Origin: Phycisphaeraceae bacterium
GTDB lineage: Bacteria; Planctomycetota; Phycisphaerae; Phycisphaerales; UBA1924
DNA: 64,000 nucleotides
Direction of reading: 5' to 3'
Assembly (NCBI GenBank): GCA_019636515.1
Contig: JAHBXI010000003.1
Location: forward strand, 434,001-498,000
Shown: positions 1 to 10,399 of the stretch, piece after piece
Numbering within the stretch: the stretch's first letter is position 1
Layout of the letters: each line of letters opens with the position of its first letter
Made by a program: the position numbers and the translations under genes
Notes under the pieces: model-generated
What the model saw: the letters and a program-made list of their open reading frames with translations, nothing else
The model's database searches: none
What the model was told of the DNA's origin: nothing

Positions 1-204
1 GTGCAAAGTGAACAACATGCGTGGGGTCCAGTGTAGTCCGGCGGCCGGTCTGAACGCGAAGGGATACCCAAACGTCCGAGGGCTCGCGGACCGACCGGCC
101 GGTCCGCCCTGGTTCGGCGCGATACCCTAGCATCGTTTTCCCGCGTCGGGTGTCCTCCGTCGCGGGTCGGCTTTGTCGCCAAAACCATCGAAAGGCGCTC
201 CGGC

Positions 205-585
205 ATGGCATCCCCGACCGATCGCGTGTACTCCGACTCCCACGAATGGCACCGATTCGAGGGGGACGTCCTGACCCTGGGCCTGACCCAGTACGCGGTG
301 AACACCCTGACCGACATTACGTACGTCGAGATGAAGAAGCCCGGCACGGTCATCAAGGCCGGGGACATCGTGGGCGAGGTCGAGTCGGTGAAGGCGACCA
401 GCGACATCTACTGCGCCGTTTCCGGCGAAGTCGTCGAGGTGAACAGGGCGCTCTCCGACGATCCGTCGCTTCTCAACACCGACCCGCTGGGCAAGGGTTG
501 GCTCTGCAAGATCAGGGTCAACGACGCCGCCGGGAAGGCGGGCCTGAAGGACGCCGCCGCCTACGACGCCGCCCATCCGTGCTGA
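205..585 (+). CDS. gcvH: Glycine cleavage system H protein
   Basis: This 126-residue protein is the lipoyl carrier of the glycine cleavage system. It shuttles the aminomethyl group from the P protein to the T protein in the cytoplasm. The whole length matches the family: an N-terminal YSDSHEW block, the GLTQYA segment, the acceptor motif ESVKATSDIY with the lipoylated lysine at K63, and a GKGWLCKI C-terminal block. The ATG at 205 follows an AAAGG-like ribosome site. Neither gcvT nor gcvP lies to the right, where an unrelated ABC transporter follows. Any gcv partners would have to be left of the window or elsewhere. Confidence 0.97.
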   Translation: MASPTDRVYSDSHEWHRFEGDVLTLGLTQYAVNTLTDITYVEMKKPGTVIKAGDIVGEVESVKATSDIYCAVSGEVVEVNRALSDDPSLLNTDPLGKGWLCKIRVNDAAGKAGLKDAAAYDAAHPC

Positions 586-686
586 CCGGAGGCCCGAGCC
601 GGTCGAGCCTCCGGCGACGGAGCCCGGCCGGACGCTTGCCCGTGACGTGGTCGCCCGACGCCGTGCCTATCCGATCGGGAGAGTCC

Positions 687-1421
687 GTGCTGGTTTGTCG
701 TGATGTCGCCAAGTCGTACCGCCGGGCGCAGGCCCAGGTCCGCGCGCTCCAGGGCGTTGACCTGACCATCGGGGAGCCGGGGTTCTACGCCGTCATGGGT
801 GCTTCCGGCAGCGGCAAGTCCACGCTGTTGCACCTGCTTTGCTGTCTTGACCGTCCCGACCGGGGCGAGATCGAACTCGATGGCCGTCGGATCGACCGTT
901 TTTCCGAGAGCCAGGCCACGGCGTTCCGCCGCCGCGGGGTCGGCATCGTGTTTCAGCAGTTCAACCTCATCCCGACGCTCACGGCCAGGCAGAACGTTGA
1001 ACTCCCCGGGGTCCTGGCGGGTGAGTCGGCGGCGTTTCTCCGGGGGCGTTCGGGCGAACTGCTTGATCGTCTCGGGCTGACCGGTCGCGACGACCACCGC
1101 CCCGACGCGCTCTCGGGCGGGGAGCAGCAGCGCGTCGCGATCGCGCGAGCCCTGCTCTTCTCGCCCCCGCTTCTGCTGGCCGATGAGCCGACGGGGAACC
1201 TGGATTCGGAATCGAGCGAGCGCCTGTGGTCCTTGCTGGCCGAGGTGGCGGCGGGGGATCAACTGATGGTCGTGATGGTGACGCACGAACCCGCCGCGGC
1301 GGCGCACTGCCGACGGGCGTTTGTACTCAAGGATGGTCGCGTGACCGCGACCCTGGAGACGGAGGGGCTCGATGCGGCCGGCGTGGCGGCTGGCTATCAA
1401 CACTGTCTCCACGCGGCGTAG
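687..1421 (+). CDS. ABC transporter ATP-binding protein (LolD/MacB-like)
   Basis: Cytoplasmic ATPase of an ABC system, about 244 residues. Visible motifs are the Walker A loop GASGSGKS (38-45), the Q-loop region [11 protein letters not shown], the signature LSGGEQQR (142-149) and Walker [13 protein letters not shown] with D166/E167. This arrangement is typical of the LolD/MacB/FtsE group that pairs with FtsX-type permeases. The frame is open further upstream. I chose GTG 687 because GGGAG sits just before it and the protein then begins like its relatives ([13 protein letters not shown]); GTG 663 is an alternative. The 3' end overlaps the permease gene by 50 bases, so the two are almost certainly co-translated. 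The substrate cannot be told from sequence. Confidence 0.93.
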   Translation: MLVCRDVAKSYRRAQAQVRALQGVDLTIGEPGFYAVMGASGSGKSTLLHLLCCLDRPDRGEIELDGRRIDRFSESQATAFRRRGVGIVFQQFNLIPTLTARQNVELPGVLAGESAAFLRGRSGELLDRLGLTGRDDHRPDALSGGEQQRVAIARALLFSPPLLLADEPTGNLDSESSERLWSLLAEVAAGDQLMVVMVTHEPAAAAHCRRAFVLKDGRVTATLETEGLDAAGVAAGYQHCLHAA

Positions 1422-4188
1422 CCGGTCGGCGCTCCTGTCGGCCACGGTCGCGCTCTCCGCCGCGCTCATCGCCGCCGTGGCGTGCGCGATGTCGTCCATC
1501 GAGCACGCGATTGAGCGAAACATCGTCGAGACCGTCGGCCTGGCCGACCTGCGGATCACTCCTCTCTCGTCGAACCGGCCGATCCCGGCACGCGTCCTCG
1601 GGGCCGTTTCCGGCTGGCCGGAGGTCAAGACCGCCGCCGGGAGCCTCCAGGCCAGCGTCACGCTGGAATACTCCCGCCCGTGGTGGGGAGAGATACCCGA
1701 CCCGGCCGGCCCCGGGGTCATCGCGGATCGGGAACCCTCGGGCCTGGCCGATACGGCGCGTCGAGCACGCACGCTCTCGGCGTCCGGGGTCATGCTGGGC
1801 GTGATCCCCGGCGACGAGCAGGCCGTCCGCCCCCGCACGATGGTCGAGGGCCGATGGCCAGAGCGGCCAGGGGAGGTCGTCCTGGATGAGATGCTCGCCG
1901 GGCGGCTGAGCCGGGAGGCCTCGCCCGGCTCTCTGCTCTCGCAGGTCTCGCGGGTTGGTCGCGGAAAGGGACAGCGCGAGCGGGTCGAGCCACGCGTTGA
2001 CCCGATGCCGTTCATGTCCGATTCGCACGAGCATTCCGAGCGTCTCAACCAGGCGTGGGAACTTCGCCCGGGAGACACGATCCGCTGGGTCCGCCTGCTT
2101 CGTCGCCCGGTGACGCTGACCGTGGTGGGGATCGTCGCCCAGCCGCCGCTTGGGGGGCGTTCCAACGCGTACGTCCTCCTGGACGACCTGGCCGACCAGA
2201 CCGGCCAGCAGGGTGTGCTGTCATCCATCGACGTGGTGCTTATGCCCGGCCAGGGCGCGGAGGGGTTCGCCGCCGGGCGGTCGAGAGAGTTGCCCCCCGG
2301 GGTCGTCATGCAGACGACGGCGTCGGTCACGTCCAATCTGCGCCAGAACATGGCGGGGAACCGGGTTGGATACGCGGTGATCTCCATCATGGCGTTCCTG
2401 GGCGCTTCGTTCATCATCATGACCGGGCTGCTGACGGCGGTGAGCGAGCGGCAACGCGAACTGGCGATGCTCCGCTGCCTCGGGGCGTCGCGCGGGCAGG
2501 TCTTTGAGGCGCAGGTCGCCCTGGGCGCGATGATCGGAGTGGCCGGGGCGGTGATCGGGCTGCCTCTGGGGGTGGCCATCGCCGCCGCCGTCGTGGACCA
2601 CTTCAAAGCGGAGATCCCGACGGGGCTGCGCCTCTCGGCGGCGCTGATCGCCTGGGCGGGGATCGGGGCGGTCGGCTCCGGGGTGGTGGGGGCGATGCTG
2701 CCGGCATGGCTTGCCTCGCGGGCGTCACCGCTGGAGGCGATGGCGGTTCGGTCGCGGCCCGCGCGGCCCGTTCATGGGCGCTGGGCCCTGGCGTCGGGGA
2801 TGGCGCTGGTCGCCGTTCACCTGGGGACGATGGCGATCCCCGCGCCCGTGGAGGTCGTCTTCTGGATCTACGTGATCGTGGGTGTGCCGGCCCTGATCGC
2901 CGGGTACTTCCTGCTCGGGGTGCCCGTGACGCGGCTGGTGGCGAGTTCGATGGGCGGGGCGATTGCCCGGCTTGCGCGCCTTCCGTCGGGCTGGGTGGTC
3001 GAATCGATCCGAGCCGCCCCGTTGCGTTACGGCTTCACGGCCGGGGCGATGTCCTTCGGCCTGGCGATGATGGTGGGGGTCTGGACGCAGGGCAACGCGG
3101 TGCTGAAAGACTGGATTGATCGCCTGCGTTTTCCGGAGGCCTTTGTGGTGGGCCTCAGCATCCATCCCGAGGCGCAGGCTCGCATCGACGCGTTCCCGTT
3201 TGTCCGGAGGACTTGCGCCATCACGCTGCACCCGATCGAGACCGACGTCTTCGGCGTGCGGGGGCTGTCGTCGTACACCTCGACGTTCATCGCCTTCGAG
3301 CCCGAGCCGTTCTTCGAGATGACCGATCTCGAATGGGTCGAAGGAGACCCGGCGATCGCGCGGGCGCGGCTCGGGCAAGGCGGGAGCGTCCTGGTGGCCC
3401 GCGAGTTCCGTTCCGCCAGGGGGCTGGGCGTCGGCGACCACCTGGTCTGCCGTTCGGATGGGCGAGAGGCGAGTTTTGAGATCGTGGGCGTGGTTCACAG
3501 CCCCGGGCTGGAAATCATCAGCCAGTTGTTCTCGATCGGCCAGGACTACACGCAGCAGTCGATCCACGCGGTCTTCGGCACCCGAGCCGATCTGCGCGAC
3601 CGGTTCGGGTCCGACGCCGTTCAGTTGATTCAGATCGGCCTGGTACCCGAGAGCGACCCCGGGTCGATCCCCGATGAAGCGGTCGTCGCATCCCTGCGGC
3701 GCGAACTCGCCGGGGCCGGAATCCAGGATGCCGGCTGCGCGCGGCGAGTCATGCGCACGATCCGGGACTTCGTCGAGCGGACGCTGTTGATCTCCTCGGC
3801 CGTCGCCGTGTTCGCCCTGGTCGTCTCGTCGCTTGGGGTGGCGAACATCATCGCGGCCAGCATCGCCGCCCGCCGATTCGAGTTCGGCGTCCTGCGGGCC
3901 GTCGGGGCCGGACGCTGGCTCGTGGCTCGCATCGTCCTGTCCGAGGTCGCGGTGGTCGCGATCGCGGCGTGCGTGGTCGGAGTCTTCGCCGGCCTGCAGG
4001 GCGCGGCGGGGGGGCGGCACCTCCAGAAGCAGATCATCGGGATGGATCTTCGGCTGGAGGTCCCGTGGGGCGCGGTCGGGATCGGGTGCCTGTTTGTCGT
4101 GGCGGTCTGCGTGGGGGCCTCGCTCCCGTCGATCCTGGGTCTGGCGAGGTCAAGGCCGCGGGACCTGCTTGCGTGCGTGCGGGGGTGA
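1372..4188 (+). CDS. ABC transporter permease, double FtsX type
   Basis: Large inner-membrane permease of 938 residues and the partner of the ATPase it overlaps. One N-terminal membrane segment (about 12-42) is followed by a large extracytoplasmic domain. Membrane helices then lie near residues 333, 381, 424, 471-515 and 554, a second extracytoplasmic domain follows, and a final trio lies near 804, 852 and 901. This is the duplicated FtsX/MacB-PCD layout seen in proteins called putative ABC transport system permease. Motifs such as ERQRELAMLRCLGASRGQV and EFGVLRAVGAGRW are the coupling segments after the first helix of each FtsX repeat. Likely roles are lipoprotein release or export of a small molecule; the sequence does not decide. 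Confidence 0.9.
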   Translation: MRPAWRLAINTVSTRRSRSALLSATVALSAALIAAVACAMSSIEHAIERNIVETVGLADLRITPLSSNRPIPARVLGAVSGWPEVKTAAGSLQASVTLEYSRPWWGEIPDPAGPGVIADREPSGLADTARRARTLSASGVMLGVIPGDEQAVRPRTMVEGRWPERPGEVVLDEMLAGRLSREASPGSLLSQVSRVGRGKGQRERVEPRVDPMPFMSDSHEHSERLNQAWELRPGDTIRWVRLLRRPVTLTVVGIVAQPPLGGRSNAYVLLDDLADQTGQQGVLSSIDVVLMPGQGAEGFAAGRSRELPPGVVMQTTASVTSNLRQNMAGNRVGYAVISIMAFLGASFIIMTGLLTAVSERQRELAMLRCLGASRGQVFEAQVALGAMIGVAGAVIGLPLGVAIAAAVVDHFKAEIPTGLRLSAALIAWAGIGAVGSGVVGAMLPAWLASRASPLEAMAVRSRPARPVHGRWALASGMALVAVHLGTMAIPAPVEVVFWIYVIVGVPALIAGYFLLGVPVTRLVASSMGGAIARLARLPSGWVVESIRAAPLRYGFTAGAMSFGLAMMVGVWTQGNAVLKDWIDRLRFPEAFVVGLSIHPEAQARIDAFPFVRRTCAITLHPIETDVFGVRGLSSYTSTFIAFEPEPFFEMTDLEWVEGDPAIARARLGQGGSVLVAREFRSARGLGVGDHLVCRSDGREASFEIVGVVHSPGLEIISQLFSIGQDYTQQSIHAVFGTRADLRDRFGSDAVQLIQIGLVPESDPGSIPDEAVVASLRRELAGAGIQDAGCARRVMRTIRDFVERTLLISSAVAVFALVVSSLGVANIIAASIAARRFEFGVLRAVGAGRWLVARIVLSEVAVVAIAACVVGVFAGLQGAAGGRHLQKQIIGMDLRLEVPWGAVGIGCLFVVAVCVGASLPSILGLARSRPRDLLACVRG

Positions 4189-4299
4189 AGGCTCTCGGCG
4201 GCGCGGCGACACCCCGCTTCCCGGGGCGGGGTGAGATATCGCTTTCCGGCACGTTCCGGGGGAGATCGTGCCGCGCGGCGTCGCCCGGAGCGTCAGGCT

Positions 4300-7098
4300 T
4301 CAGCACCCTTCCTCGAAGGCAAGGACGAACGAGACGAAGTCGTCGATGTCGACAAACCCGCTGGCGTCGAAATCGGCGCTGTCGTCGCCCGCCTCGAAGG
4401 CCAGGACGAACGAGGTGTAATCCTCGATGTCGACAAACCCGCTGCGGTCAAAGTCCGCCGGACACTTGTTCACCCAGACGTAGTGGTCCTGGGCGCTCCA
4501 GTTGCCGGTTTCCTCGAAGGCCACCACGGTGATCTTCACGTACCCGTGCGTGGTCAGGCCCGAGATCGTCCGGAAGAACTCGAAACGATCGTGGCGAGTA
4601 CACTGGTTCACGATCGTGGACGCCGTCACCGGGTCGGCCCCGTCGGGAAGGTCACGGATGATGTGAACGCGGTTGGCGGTCCGGTCCAGCGCCTCGACGA
4701 AAAAGACGTGGCTGTTGGCCGTGATCTGGTCCGGCAGGCGAGCGGCGACGGCCGGCCCGACGCGGTCGATGTACACCGGCTGGCGGAACTCGCGCAACAG
4801 CGGGTCCTCCCCGGGGGCGCGCTTGCGGAAGGTCACGACCGAGACGTAGTTCATTCCCTCGGGCAGGAGCGTCGCGTCGATGCTCTGGTGGTACAGGCCG
4901 TTGACGTTCGACGTGCCGGCCAGGGGCTGGTTCAGCGTCAGGAACTGCTCGTAGCCGGGAACGACCGCGCTCAGGTGGTCGATGTCCACCACGCCGTTGC
5001 CGTTGAAGTCCCGGAAACCCTGGTTGATGCGGAACAGCGCGTTGTCGTCGGCGTTGGCGTTGGAGCCCGACCCGGGGTCGCCGTTGACCGTCGTCAACTG
5101 GATCATGAACGTCGGTGAAGAGATGACCGGGATGGGGTTCAGCCGTCGAGACGCGAACGACGTGATCGCCGGGTCGTCCGCCGGCAGCGTCGCCGACACG
5201 TTGGTCAGGGCCAGCGTCCCGTCGGGGATCGCCGGGCCGTACACCACGTACCCGCGTCCGTGCTCGACCGCGCCCGTTCGGTTCCGGGGGATACGGATCG
5301 TGACTTTCCTGCTCGCGTCAACGACCAGCACGTCGGCGATGTCGTTGTTGGGATCGACCGTCGCGTCGGTCGCGTTGCCGGTCATCTCGATCAGGCGCGT
5401 CCCCGGGGGGAACGAGGTCGTCACCGAACGCTGGTCGTACCCCGAGTCCCAGCGGTCGTTGCACCCGACGAGCACGTTGGCCGAGTACTGTCCGCCGCCC
5501 AGGTTCTTCCGCCGCTCGAAGACGATCACGTCCGCCAGCGACGGGTTCACGATGTCCGTCCCGTTGATGATGTTGAACTCGCCACGCCCGTACCAGTTGT
5601 GCAGCCGCACGAGCGTCGTGATCGACGGGTCGGGCGTCCCCTGCGGGAATCCGGGCTGGGAGGCGGGGTTCCACCCAAGCGAAGTCGAGACGCCCTGGCG
5701 GGGCCAGAACCCCCCGGAGCGGGGGATCCCGCGAGCGTTGTGGTAGACCTTCGCCACGCCCGTGCGCATCAGCGTGTACGCCTGCATCGCGTAGCCCATC
5801 TCACGCACCGTCGGGTTGGCCGGGGCCGACCCGCCGTCGCCCTTGGACCCGTTGTCGTGGCTGAAGACGTGGTTCACGCCGAACGTTCCGTTGTTGAACC
5901 CGTCGTCCGCCAGGTCAAAGTGGGCGTTGACCACGTTCTGCCAACTGCCAAACCCCCCCGCGTTCAGCAGGTTGCGCAGTTCCCCCGAGCCGGACATGTC
6001 CAGGCAGTCCCGGTTGGCAAAGCCGTCCTTGCGGGCCATGTTGTTCCACGACCACGACGCGCTCTCCACCGATTCCCCGAACGTGTACGGCGTGACCCGG
6101 CGGCCGTCGGGGGTCACCCGCCGGTTGTGGATCACCGAGTCGATGTAGATGTCCCAGAACCAGACCGGGGCGTGCTTGATCGCGTCGAAACGGAAACCGT
6201 CCACCTTCAGGTCGTCGAGCATCCACTGCGTAAATCGCATCAGCAGGCCCGTGGTGTTGTCCTTCACCGGATCGCCCGCCGACGGGTCCTGCGTGTTGTA
6301 CGGGTGGAACGAGAAGTTCCAGGTACCGGGCGTCCGGGGCAAACCGGGGTTGGTCACGCTCATCGGCGTCAGTTGCAGGTCCGGGTAATACCTCGTGTTG
6401 GCGGGATCGGGCTTGTTGTAAAGAGTGCCCGCCGGGATGTTGTCGGGGTTTCCGACCATCACCGGCTGGCGGATGAACTGGTGGTTCGTCTCCTGCGCGA
6501 TGTCGATCAGCGCGACCAGGTCGCCTTTCAGAAGGTCGTAGTTCGAACCGTTGGGATTCTCCGACTGGAGATAACCCGACGCGTTGCCCGCGTGGAAGTC
6601 GCCCCAGTTGCTCGTCGGCGTCTTGTTCACCGGCGGGTTCGCCGGCGCCATCCAGAACCCCGGGTACCCGCCGGCCGCCTGGAACGAGGCGCTGGTCTGG
6701 CGGCCGGAGTTGTGATTCAGGATCGAATCGACGTAAATCAGCGAGTTCGACTGGTGCAGTTCTCCGATCATCGCCCGCATGTACGCCTCGGTCCCGTACG
6801 CGGTCGGTGAGCCGGGCCGGCCCAGGTCAAATCGGTCCCAGACGTCGTATCCCGCGCTGCCGCTCGAGGCCGCCTTGCTCGGTGGGGGAGCCCAGATCGC
6901 GCCATAACCGGCGACGAAAAAGTCCGGAATTCGGCGTTCCATGTCCTGCCAGCGGCACTCGAACCACTGCATCATGACGGGGTTGTCGTTTCTGGCAAAG
7001 GCCAGAGGCGCCGCGGTCCCCGCCGCGACGATGAACGCGACGAGTCCCGGTCGGAGGCGATCGGAAAAGCAAGATCCGGTGCGCGAAGCGTGGGCCAT
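4300..7098 (-). CDS. Secreted GH13 alpha-amylase with dockerin-like C-terminus
   Basis: A 932-residue exported glycoside hydrolase. After a signal peptide (hydrophobic LVAFIVAAGTAAPLAFA) comes a GH13 catalytic barrel. The usual triad is visible: D305 in VDGFRFDAIKH, E342 in TFGESVES and D415 in FSHDNG. It should cleave alpha-1,4-glucosidic bonds in starch-like polymers outside the cytoplasm. An EF-hand-like segment (DFNGNGVVDIDHL) lies in the C-terminal half. Two more (DFDRSGFVDIEDY, DFDASGFVDIDDF) end the protein at about 879-932, like a type I dockerin pair. The ATG at 7098 is preceded by GAGG; the frame runs further upstream but that part lacks coding character. Divergent from the GH31 gene. 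Confidence 0.93.
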   Translation of the reverse strand: MAHASRTGSCFSDRLRPGLVAFIVAAGTAAPLAFARNDNPVMMQWFECRWQDMERRIPDFFVAGYGAIWAPPPSKAASSGSAGYDVWDRFDLGRPGSPTAYGTEAYMRAMIGELHQSNSLIYVDSILNHNSGRQTSASFQAAGGYPGFWMAPANPPVNKTPTSNWGDFHAGNASGYLQSENPNGSNYDLLKGDLVALIDIAQETNHQFIRQPVMVGNPDNIPAGTLYNKPDPANTRYYPDLQLTPMSVTNPGLPRTPGTWNFSFHPYNTQDPSAGDPVKDNTTGLLMRFTQWMLDDLKVDGFRFDAIKHAPVWFWDIYIDSVIHNRRVTPDGRRVTPYTFGESVESASWSWNNMARKDGFANRDCLDMSGSGELRNLLNAGGFGSWQNVVNAHFDLADDGFNNGTFGVNHVFSHDNGSKGDGGSAPANPTVREMGYAMQAYTLMRTGVAKVYHNARGIPRSGGFWPRQGVSTSLGWNPASQPGFPQGTPDPSITTLVRLHNWYGRGEFNIINGTDIVNPSLADVIVFERRKNLGGGQYSANVLVGCNDRWDSGYDQRSVTTSFPPGTRLIEMTGNATDATVDPNNDIADVLVVDASRKVTIRIPRNRTGAVEHGRGYVVYGPAIPDGTLALTNVSATLPADDPAITSFASRRLNPIPVISSPTFMIQLTTVNGDPGSGSNANADDNALFRINQGFRDFNGNGVVDIDHLSAVVPGYEQFLTLNQPLAGTSNVNGLYHQSIDATLLPEGMNYVSVVTFRKRAPGEDPLLREFRQPVYIDRVGPAVAARLPDQITANSHVFFVEALDRTANRVHIIRDLPDGADPVTASTIVNQCTRHDRFEFFRTISGLTTHGYVKITVVAFEETGNWSAQDHYVWVNKCPADFDRSGFVDIEDYTSFVLAFEAGDDSADFDASGFVDIDDFVSFVLAFEEGC

Positions 7099-7373
7099 GA
7101 ACGGTTTATCCTCGTTGAAAGCGGATCGGAAGGGTTCGGCAACTCGTGAACCCGAACACACCGGCGGGGTTCGACGCGAGCGTGCCGGGAAGCAGTATCC
7201 TTGATCGGGCCTCCCGGGTGAACACGAAATAAGCCCGAATCCGCCATTATTTCTTCGCGACTTGGTGGCCGTCGGATGCCATTTCCACGGAGCCTGACCG
7301 GGCGTACGCTCCGAGACCTTGTCCCGCGCCCTGATAACACGGCCCAGAATTCCCCGGGCCGAGGATTCATGAC

Positions 7374-9749
7374 ATGCCACGGAATGAAATGAACCGAACA
7401 TCCCCCCAAATCGCCGTGAATCCGGCCTTGGCTTGCCGGTCTTCATGGCGCTCGCGGGTGGCTGCGTTCTTCGCGTTGCCGCTCGCGACGTTCATCGGTC
7501 CATCGGAGGCGCTGGGCCGTCAGGCCGAAGCGGCCGTCGAAGCGACGGCCGTCACCGAACCTCTTGGTGACCGCATCGTCCGACACTTTGCTTCCGACCA
7601 GGCCCGCCGGGCCGCCCTGCCGAGCATGTCGTTGAAGGATCCGCGGATGCCCTCGTTTGGCACCCGTGCCGAGACCGTACGCCCGGTCCCGCGGTTCTCG
7701 ATGATCGACGGGAAGCATGCCGTGACAATCCCGATCGACGGTGGCACCAGCCTGTACGGCACCGGGGAGGTCGCCGGGCCGCTCCTGCGCAACGGCCGGG
7801 TCATCGAGTGCTGGAACTACGACGCCTACGGGTACGACGACCGCCAGCGGAACCTCTACCAGTCGCACCCGTGGGTCCTTGGGGTCCGCGCCGACGGCAC
7901 GGCCTTCGGCGTGCTCGCCGACACAACCTACCGGGTCATCGTGGACAAGTCCCAGGCGTATCCCTCGGGGGGATCGTTCCACTTTGTGGCCGATGGCCCG
8001 GCTTTTCCGGTGATCGTGATCGACCGCCGGACCCCGATGGAAGTGGTCACGGCGCTCTCGTCGCTGACCGGCACGATCGCGCTGCCGCCCAAGTGGGCTC
8101 TTGGGTACCACCAGTGCCGGTATTCGTACTTCCCGGACACGCGGGTCATGGAGATCGCCCGCGGATTTCGCGAGCGGTCGATCCCCTGCGACGTCATCTG
8201 GCACGACATTGACTACATGCACAAGTTCCTGTGCTTCACGTTCGACTCGCGGCACTTCCCCGATCCAGGGCGGCACAACGCCAACCTTCATGCGCTTGGC
8301 TTCAAGACCGTGTGGATGATCGACCCGGGCATCGCGGCGACGCCCGAGAGTTTCATCGACGGCCGGTACGACGTCTTCGAAACGGGCACCGCCATCGACG
8401 CCTGGGTCAAGGCCGCCGACGGAACCACCACGTACCGCGGCGAGGTCTGGCCCGGCTGGTGCGTCTTCCCCGACTTCACGATGGAACAAACCAGGGCCTG
8501 GTGGGCCAACTTGTACAAGGACTGGATGGCCACGGGTATCGACGGTGTGTGGAACGACATGAACGAGCCGGCGATCTTCAACACCCCCGACAAGTCCAAG
8601 ACGATGCCCGAGGACAATGTCCACCGCCCCGACGCGGCCTTCGCCAACGCGCTGGGCGATAACCCAGGCCACCACGCCCGCTGGCACAATGTCTACGGCA
8701 TGCTGATGGTCAAGGCCACGCGTGAGGGGGTGATGGCGGCCAACCCCGACAAGCGGCCCTTCGTGCTCTCCCGCGCCAGTTTCATGGGCGGACACCGCTA
8801 CGGGGCGATGTGGACCGGGGACAACTCCGCCGACTGGTATCACCTCGAAGCCTCGGTGCCGATGGCCCTGAACATGGGACTCTCCGGGCAGCCCTTCGCC
8901 GGGCCGGACATCGGCGGGTTCGCCGGCAACGGCCCCGAAGGCCAGGAGGGGATGCACTTTGCCCGGTGGATGGGCATGGGGGCTCTGCTGCCCTTTGCCC
9001 GCGGGCACACCGCGACGGGAAACATCGACAAGGAGCCCTGGTCATTCGGTCCTGAGGTCGAGAAGACCTGCCGGGAGGCGATCGAGCGGCGGTACCGCTT
9101 CATGCCGTACTTCTACACGCTCTTCCGAGAGGCGTCGGTGACCGGGGCTCCGGTGGCGAGGCCGTTGTTCTTCGTTGATCCCAGGGATCCGGCCATCCGG
9201 TCGGAGGACGATGTCTTTCTTCTCGGGGGCGACGTGATGGTCTCGTCGCGGATGATGCCCGACGGGTCTCGTCGCGCGGTCTTCCCGCGCGGGCGGGACG
9301 GGCTGCGCTGGCTCGGGTTCGACTTCGGGGAGGGCGTGAACCCCGACCTGCCGGACATGTACCTGAGGCCGGGTGCGATCGTTCCGACCGGGCCGGTGAC
9401 TCAGTACGTTGACGAGAAGCCGCTGGACCCGCTGACGCTGCTGGTCGCGCTTGACGCCCGAGGGCGGGCCACGGGGACCCTCTACGAGGATGCCGGTGAC
9501 GGGTACGGCTACCAGAAGGGCGAGTACCTGCTGACGACGTACTCGGCGGAGCGGCGTGACGGGGCGGTCACCGTACGGGTCCTCGGGGTTGAGGGGAACA
9601 TGCCCCGTCCCGCGCGGCGCGTGGTGGTCAAGGTTCTTCTCGACATGCAGGCCCCCGACCCCTCCGCCACGGTCCAGGACCTGTCGAAGGTCCGCGTGAT
9701 CGAGGCGGACGGGATCGATGGAGAGCCGATCCAGGTAACGCTCAACTGA
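7374..9749 (+). CDS. GH31 alpha-glucosidase, probably exported
   Basis: Glycoside hydrolase family 31 enzyme of 791 residues, expected to remove glucose from non-reducing ends of alpha-glucans. The nucleophile motif VWNDMNEP places the catalytic aspartate at D395. The acid/base region WTGDNSADW gives D483. Other family marks are GYHQCRYSYFP, DVIWHDIDYM and GPDIGGFAGN. A hydrophobic stretch near residues 22-40 after several arginines suggests a signal peptide. The start ATG 7374 follows GAGG; ATG 7389 is the alternative. The amylase gene is divergent across a 275-base shared upstream region, so the pair is likely co-regulated for starch or dextrin use. Confidence 0.93.
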   Translation: MPRNEMNRTSPQIAVNPALACRSSWRSRVAAFFALPLATFIGPSEALGRQAEAAVEATAVTEPLGDRIVRHFASDQARRAALPSMSLKDPRMPSFGTRAETVRPVPRFSMIDGKHAVTIPIDGGTSLYGTGEVAGPLLRNGRVIECWNYDAYGYDDRQRNLYQSHPWVLGVRADGTAFGVLADTTYRVIVDKSQAYPSGGSFHFVADGPAFPVIVIDRRTPMEVVTALSSLTGTIALPPKWALGYHQCRYSYFPDTRVMEIARGFRERSIPCDVIWHDIDYMHKFLCFTFDSRHFPDPGRHNANLHALGFKTVWMIDPGIAATPESFIDGRYDVFETGTAIDAWVKAADGTTTYRGEVWPGWCVFPDFTMEQTRAWWANLYKDWMATGIDGVWNDMNEPAIFNTPDKSKTMPEDNVHRPDAAFANALGDNPGHHARWHNVYGMLMVKATREGVMAANPDKRPFVLSRASFMGGHRYGAMWTGDNSADWYHLEASVPMALNMGLSGQPFAGPDIGGFAGNGPEGQEGMHFARWMGMGALLPFARGHTATGNIDKEPWSFGPEVEKTCREAIERRYRFMPYFYTLFREASVTGAPVARPLFFVDPRDPAIRSEDDVFLLGGDVMVSSRMMPDGSRRAVFPRGRDGLRWLGFDFGEGVNPDLPDMYLRPGAIVPTGPVTQYVDEKPLDPLTLLVALDARGRATGTLYEDAGDGYGYQKGEYLLTTYSAERRDGAVTVRVLGVEGNMPRPARRVVVKVLLDMQAPDPSATVQDLSKVRVIEADGIDGEPIQVTLN

Positions 9750-9795
9750 CCCGCGCGCCCACGCGTCCGGCCGTGTCCGACGCGGAACGTTCCCT

Positions 9796-10176
9796 TCAGG
9801 CCGCGTCGTGGTGAAGCGTGGGATTCGAGGCCGACGCTCGGGCCAGGTCGGCCAGCGCCCGCCGCTGGGCATCGCCCAGGTCGGTGTACGCCAGCCCCGC
9901 CATCGAACACCGCTCCCCGTCGGCGACCCCGTCATCGACCACCCACATCACGCGCACGCCCAGGCGGATCGGGCCTTCCAGCCCCAGGATCTCGATGGTC
10001 GTCTCATCCCCTTCCCGGGCCTTGCCCATCGCCGCGCGGATCCGTGCCCCCGAGGCCGAGATTTCGAGGACTTTTCCGATCGAGCACGTCACCCCCTCGC
10101 ACCGGATGCGGCCGTGGCGGCGGCGGTTGGATCCCGGGGTCGAAAGCGGCGGCGGGATGCTGATGTGGAAGGTCAT
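9796..10176 (-). CDS. PilZ domain protein
   Basis: Small protein of about 126 residues made of one PilZ domain, the c-di-GMP-binding fold. The RxxxR part is seen in NRRRHGRIR near the N-terminus and the second motif as EISASGARI, an acceptable version of D/NxSxxG. The remaining strands (EGDETTIEILG, GPIRLGVRVMWV) fit the barrel. The start is uncertain because no clear ribosome site is present; ATG 10176 gives the domain with a short tail. It faces the GH31 gene convergently and is divergent from the SpoVR-like gene. Its target is unknown. Confidence 0.8.
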   Translation of the reverse strand: MTFHISIPPPLSTPGSNRRRHGRIRCEGVTCSIGKVLEISASGARIRAAMGKAREGDETTIEILGLEGPIRLGVRVMWVVDDGVADGERCSMAGLAYTDLGDAQRRALADLARASASNPTLHHDAA

Positions 10177-10399
10177 GCAAGCCGGATCGACCCCCGGCCG
10201 TGCCCGGTGCGGTCGCGCGGGCGACCCGGGCCGGGGCGCCCCGCCCAACGGGATGGAAGGGACGCCCGCGCGGTCTGGAAGGGGGCAGAACGGCCCGGAT
10301 AACACCATCGTCGGGGGCTCGACGGCTTTGGCGGCGTGCCCGCAAACAACGCGGCGCTCCCGGTCGTAGTGAAGGAGGCCGACAGCCGATAACACCCCC

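Noticed and set aside
127..576. Long minus-strand frame opposite gcvH
   Set aside because: It is a GC-driven shadow of gcvH with no family match and no ribosome site.
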